Source: Oscillospiraceae bacterium (GTDB lineage: Bacteria > Bacillota > Clostridia > Oscillospirales > Acutalibacteraceae). From it: a stretch of 7,204 nt of DNA. Positions 4,686 to 7,204 of the stretch are shown piece by piece; position 1 is the stretch's first letter, and the number at the start of each line of letters is the position of its first letter. The DNA lies in the NCBI GenBank assembly GCA_031270785.1, contig JAISWM010000066.1:1-7204 (forward strand), read 5' to 3'. A program made the position numbers and the translations under genes. The notes under the pieces were generated by a model that saw nothing but the letters and a program-made list of their open reading frames with translations, was not told where the DNA came from and ran no database searches.

Positions 4686-5128
4686 TATAGTAAAAACCTT
4701 TTGAAGCAGTAACATTTTTGTTTTCCCCCGCCATATGTGAGGGAGGGAGAAAAAGTCCCAACTATTTTGAGGCATGACCCCTCCCGCGAGTCTGCGGGAA
4801 AAGAAGAAGTTCCAATTATTTTGAGGGGTATGCCCCCCGCCATATGCAGGGGATAAAAAAGAAGTTCTAACTATTTTGCGGCATGGCTCCCCGCGAGCCT
4901 GCGAAAAAAGAGCACACAAGTGACATTTTTGTTTTCCCCCCACCGTATGCGGAGTAAGAAGTTCCAACTACTTTGAGGCATGACCCCTCCCGCGAGCCTG
5001 CGGAAAAAGAGTACACAAGTGACATTTTTGTTTTTTCCCCTCGAGTCTGCGGGGGAGAGAGAAGAAGTTCCAACTATTTTGAGGCATAATCCCCCGCGAG
5101 CCTGCGGGGAAAGAATACACAAATGAGT
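4686..5128 (+). repeat. Scrambled array of A- and B-type half units
   Basis: This gene-free block upstream of the pseudokinase opens with an A left end (TATAGTAAAAACC, 4686). After the first hairpin it switches to a B right end, AACTATTTTGAGGCATGACC (4760-4779). The block AGTTCCAACTATTTTGAGGC recurs with changes at 4754, 4808, 4863, 4960 and 5066. CAAGTGACATTTTTGTTTT, from the A family, occurs at about 4918 and 5017. Hairpins of the form CCCGC-GAGCCT-GCGGG recur at about 4784, 4890, 4989 and 5091, and GCGAGCCTGCG at 4893, 4992 and 5096 gives a ~100-bp super-period. Reading frames on either strand here merely translate the repeats. Confidence 0.85.
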
Positions 5129-5153
5129 ATGGTTTTTAAGTGAAACAACTAAA

Positions 5154-5159
5154 TATAAT
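5154..5159 (+). promoter_or_regulatory. Possible -10 element of the PASTA pseudokinase gene
   Basis: A perfect TATAAT lies 28 bp before the chosen ATG, in the short native spacer after the repeat array. The best -35 at 17-18-bp spacing is poor (TGGTTT / GGTTTT near 5130-5136). The predicted leader would be about 16 nt. If this promoter is used, an upstream GTG at 5140 cannot be the start. Confidence 0.3.
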
Positions 5160-5169
5160 AATGTATTTT

Positions 5170-5175
5170 AGGTGG
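5170..5175 (+). promoter_or_regulatory. Ribosome binding site deciding the pseudokinase start
   Basis: AGGTGG sits 6 nt before ATG 5182. Upstream in-frame starts (GTG 5140, ATG 5161) have no comparable site. Confidence 0.7.
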
Positions 5176-5181
5176 AAAAAG

Positions 5182-6804
5182 ATGAATATTTCAAAAAATT
5201 TATGTATGGCATGCATGAAAAGCATCAGCGCTGAAGAGTTTTGCCCTTATTGCGGCGAAAATCAAACCAGCCCTCAGCTAGATCCGTTTTTACCTAAAAA
5301 GTACCTATTAGACGGTAAATATATGGTAGGTAAACAAATTGATATTAATGGCGAAGGTATAAGCTATATAGGGTATGATATTAAAGAAAAATCAGCCGTA
5401 TTTATTAGAGAATTCTTCTCTGAAAATCTATGTTCCAGAGATCCTGAAAATCAAAATGTAAAAATAATTGATGGCTTTCAAAAACCATTTTTGGAAAATA
5501 GAGAACATTTTTTAAAATATTTTAAAAATATCGCAAAACTCAGGGATTTAAATTGTTTTTCAGTAATTTATGATATAATTAAAGAAAACAACACTTGTTA
5601 CTCCATTTCTGAATGGGTAGACGGTATTAATCTGCACGATTACATTTTAGAAGCAGGAGATGGTATTGCGTGGGACGATGTTAAAATTATGTTTTTGCCG
5701 CTAATATCTTCCCTGTCAAAAATGCACCATGTGAAAATATTTCATCTTGGAATATGCCCTAAAAATATCATTGTAATGCCAAATAAAAAAATTAAACTTG
5801 TAGGTTTTGCAACTAAAAATCTCAGAAAAATTAATAAGATTATTGAAGCTAAACTTTATGATGGTTGCAGCGCTCTTGAGCAATACATTGACATATATGA
5901 TACGGACGAAAGCACCGACGTATATGGTGCGGCGGCGACCATCTTTTTCGCCGTTACAGGGGAATATCCTCTGCCTGCCCTTAAAAGAAAAAACGACAAC
6001 CGCCTTTTAATGCCTAAAGATATCGTTAAAAATTTATCAGAAAGATCAATTTCTGCCATTGCAAACGGTCTTAAAGTATACCCTAACAATCGTACCTTAT
6101 TTTTTGATAAATTAAAAATAGAAATGTTTGATTCAAAAATAGAAAAACTTAAAAAAGAGGAAATAACGCCTGAAAAACTTAAAAAACAACGTTTAGAAAA
6201 AAACAAATTTCCATTTACTTTGGGTATTGTTTCGTGCGCAATATCACTTGTTGTTTTAACCATTGGAATTATTGTGTATCAATTTACAAAAAATGACAAT
6301 ATCGGTTCTACACAAAGTTCCTCTTCGCAAAATGAAAGTTCAGCAGTTAATGATTCCTTGGACGAATCTCAGTCAAATGAACCCAAAAAAATTCGAGTTC
6401 CTAATCTAATAGGTAAAAACTATAAAAATCTAAAACAAGAAATTAAAAATAAAAATTACGGCTATAACCTTATTTTATTATCCGAAGACTTTAGTAGTAC
6501 GGTTGAAGAAGGGCTAATAATATCTCAGACCCCGGCGCACAGCGGTCAAATGTATGAAAATTCCAATGTGGCTGTAAACGTAAGTAAGGGCACAAAGATG
6601 AAAACTTTACCTGATATAAAAGGTAAACCTATTTCAGAGTCTTCTAAAATGCTTACGTCTATAAAATTAAATCCTGTAGCTGTAAGGGTATTTAATAGCG
6701 AATTTTCAGAGGGAATAACCATAGGATATAAGGATAATAACCCCGGTGATACGCTGGAATATGGTTCGGAAATTGCTATTCTTATTAGTAAAGGGAAAGA
6801 ATAA
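5182..6804 (+). CDS. Membrane PASTA-domain protein with zinc ribbon and degenerate Ser/Thr kinase domain (pseudokinase)
   Basis: From ATG 5182 the product is 540 residues. In order: a zinc ribbon (CMAC ... CPYC, residues 8-24), a protein-kinase fold (about 40-318), a charged linker, one transmembrane helix (about 343-366), a Ser/Asn-rich extracellular linker and two PASTA repeats (about 404-470 and 474-538). This is PknB/PrkC topology, in which PASTA domains sense peptidoglycan fragments or lipid II. The Gly-rich loop (INGEGISYIGYD), the APE Glu (SALEQY) and the alpha-F motif DVYGAAATIFF remain. The catalytic residues do not: the VAIK Lys is Arg (VFIREFF, Arg76), HRD reads HLG (188-190), and DFG reads GFA (208-210). 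Phosphotransfer is therefore unlikely, and a scaffold or ligand-sensing role is inferred. No PrpC-type phosphatase is adjacent, unlike a housekeeping prkC locus. The frame is intact, which argues against simple decay. Confidence 0.9.
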   Translation: MNISKNLCMACMKSISAEEFCPYCGENQTSPQLDPFLPKKYLLDGKYMVGKQIDINGEGISYIGYDIKEKSAVFIREFFSENLCSRDPENQNVKIIDGFQKPFLENREHFLKYFKNIAKLRDLNCFSVIYDIIKENNTCYSISEWVDGINLHDYILEAGDGIAWDDVKIMFLPLISSLSKMHHVKIFHLGICPKNIIVMPNKKIKLVGFATKNLRKINKIIEAKLYDGCSALEQYIDIYDTDESTDVYGAAATIFFAVTGEYPLPALKRKNDNRLLMPKDIVKNLSERSISAIANGLKVYPNNRTLFFDKLKIEMFDSKIEKLKKEEITPEKLKKQRLEKNKFPFTLGIVSCAISLVVLTIGIIVYQFTKNDNIGSTQSSSSQNESSAVNDSLDESQSNEPKKIRVPNLIGKNYKNLKQEIKNKNYGYNLILLSEDFSSTVEEGLIISQTPAHSGQMYENSNVAVNVSKGTKMKTLPDIKGKPISESSKMLTSIKLNPVAVRVFNSEFSEGITIGYKDNNPGDTLEYGSEIAILISKGKE

Positions 6805-6833
6805 TTATTAATTTTATCTTTATAAAAAATTAA

Positions 6834-6950
6834 TATAGCTGTTTCGTTTGAAAAGCGTCTGATTTTTATGACTTTCTCCCGGCCGCCGGCCGGGAGAAAG
6901 TACACGGATAAATTTACTTTTGAGGACTGTTTTAAATCGTAACAGCTATA
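6834..6950. repeat. 117-bp terminal-inverted-repeat element (family D) with central palindrome
   Basis: The ends TATAGCTGTT (6834-6843) and AACAGCTATA (6941-6950) are perfect 10-bp inverted repeats; extended inward with mismatches, 14 of 16 positions match (TATAGCTGTT-T/A-CG...). The centre is the palindrome at 6871-6901. It lies 29 bp after the pseudokinase stop codon and just before the compositional change. No flanking duplication was seen. It might be a distant A relative (TATAG start, nearby TTTGAAAAGCG) or an RNA fold at the transcript end. Confidence 0.55.
6871..6901. repeat. 31-nt perfect palindrome, strong hairpin after the pseudokinase gene
   Basis: The 15-nt arms ACTTTCTCCCGGCCG and CGGCCGGGAGAAAGT surround a single C. 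As RNA this would be a very stable hairpin at the gene's 3' end. It is followed by TACACGG rather than a T-run, so it is not a canonical intrinsic terminator; transcript-end protection or attenuation is possible. Confidence 0.7.
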
Positions 6951-6955
6951 GTTGA

Positions 6956-7042
6956 AACTGCGGTCACGGCGATATGACCATGTACTACGCCACGGTCAAT
7001 CAGGCGAATGTAAAGAACTCGCATAGAAAGTACATTGGTTAG
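6956..7042 (+). pseudogene. 3' remnant of an unidentified gene upstream of hsdS
   Basis: Twenty-eight sense codons are open in frame from after a TGA at 6953 to TAG at 7040. The peptide ends NVKNSHRKYIG, with MTMYYATVNQ before it. The GC-richer codon use matches the hsdS start that follows, and the stop overlaps the hsdS ribosome binding site, typical of translational coupling within an operon. I do not recognise the family. It reads like the C-terminus of a restriction-locus gene whose 5' part was lost at the junction near 6950. A 22-codon ORF from ATG 6974 is the alternative reading. Confidence 0.4.
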
Positions 7043-7054
7043 GAGGAACGGCAG

Positions 7055-7204
7055 ATGGGTGATTGGAAACGATGCACACTTGCAAACCTCGGCGAAATTG
7101 TCGGAGGGGCTACGCCGTCGACTAAAAATGAGAGCTACTACGGCGGCGATATTGCGTGGATAACGCCAAAGGACTTATCAACCTTTCACGGGCGGTTCAT
7201 CAGT
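7055..7204 (+). CDS. hsdS: Type I restriction-modification specificity subunit, N-terminal fragment (window-truncated)
   Basis: HsdS recognises the DNA target of a type I restriction-modification complex and pairs with HsdM and HsdR. The 50 visible residues match the start of the first target-recognition domain: WKRCTLANLGEIVGGATPST, then a Tyr-Tyr-Gly-Gly stretch and DIAWITPKDLS, the usual GWxxxxLGEI...GxTPS...GGDIPWxTPKDL pattern. AGGAGG (7041-7046) lies 8 nt before ATG. The gene runs off the window end, so repeat regions and the second recognition domain cannot be assessed. Its GC-rich codons contrast with the AT-rich genes to the left, consistent with horizontal acquisition. Confidence 0.9.
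   Translation, partial: MGDWKRCTLANLGEIVGGATPSTKNESYYGGDIAWITPKDLSTFHGRFIS

Noticed and set aside
4570..5122. Several overlapping minus-strand frames of 63-94 codons
   Set aside because: They translate the half-unit array, giving recurring GGG-rich peptide strings; overlapping frames share the same repeats and none has a credible start site.
5140..5181. Upstream GTG start for the PASTA protein
   Set aside because: No ribosome binding site precedes it, whereas AGGTGG is well placed before ATG 5182, and a TATAAT lies downstream of the GTG.
5856..6263. 135-codon minus-strand frame opposite the pseudokinase gene
   Set aside because: It is antisense to clearly conserved kinase-fold and linker coding sequence and shows no recognisable domain.
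6834..6950. Target-site duplication around the 117-bp element
   Set aside because: The flanks AAAATTAA and GTTGAAAC do not match, so transposition of this element is not demonstrated.

Overview
The window looks like a low-GC Firmicute, most likely a member of the Clostridia. Evidence: AT-rich coding sequence, strong AGGAGG-type ribosome binding sites, a zinc-binding-type L28, a zinc-ribbon/kinase-like/PASTA protein and a short Cys-rich membrane protein. The species cannot be named from sequence alone. Genes are sparse, and most intergenic DNA is built from three families of short palindromic repeats, called A, B and C here.

Layout: 1-364 is a tandem array of five ~72-bp A-type units. It runs into the 3' end of a phosphoglucomutase gene on the minus strand (346-2010). 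2048-2415 is a composite block of B and C elements. An A element (2535-2641) leads into rpmB (2677-2859). 2962-3417 is another nested repeat block, ending 14 bp before a small membrane-protein gene (3432-3617). 3647-4093 holds an A element and a C element, each interrupted by a B element, and ends just before the ribosome binding site of a flavodoxin-fold FMN reductase-like gene (4109-4672). 4686-5128 is a scrambled array of half A and half B units. It precedes a PASTA-domain protein whose kinase domain lacks its catalytic residues (5182-6804). A 117-bp inverted-repeat element (6834-6950) separates this from a visibly more GC-rich segment that carries the 3' scrap of an unidentified gene and the first 50 codons of a type I restriction specificity subunit (7055 onward, cut by the window end).

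The genes do not form an obvious pathway: sugar-phosphate metabolism, translation, redox, a cell-surface PASTA pseudokinase and DNA restriction lie side by side, separated by repeats. The main story is the repeat system. B elements (85-94 bp, GG...CC ends, GC-rich hairpin centre) have inserted into A elements twice and into a C element once, each time with 8-9-bp near-perfect flanking direct repeats. That makes B a non-autonomous mobile element and the most recent of the three. A-family ends supply, or closely resemble, the terminal codons and stop codon of several genes, and element ends stop within 3-23 bp of several ribosome binding sites. The second point of interest is the PASTA pseudokinase.
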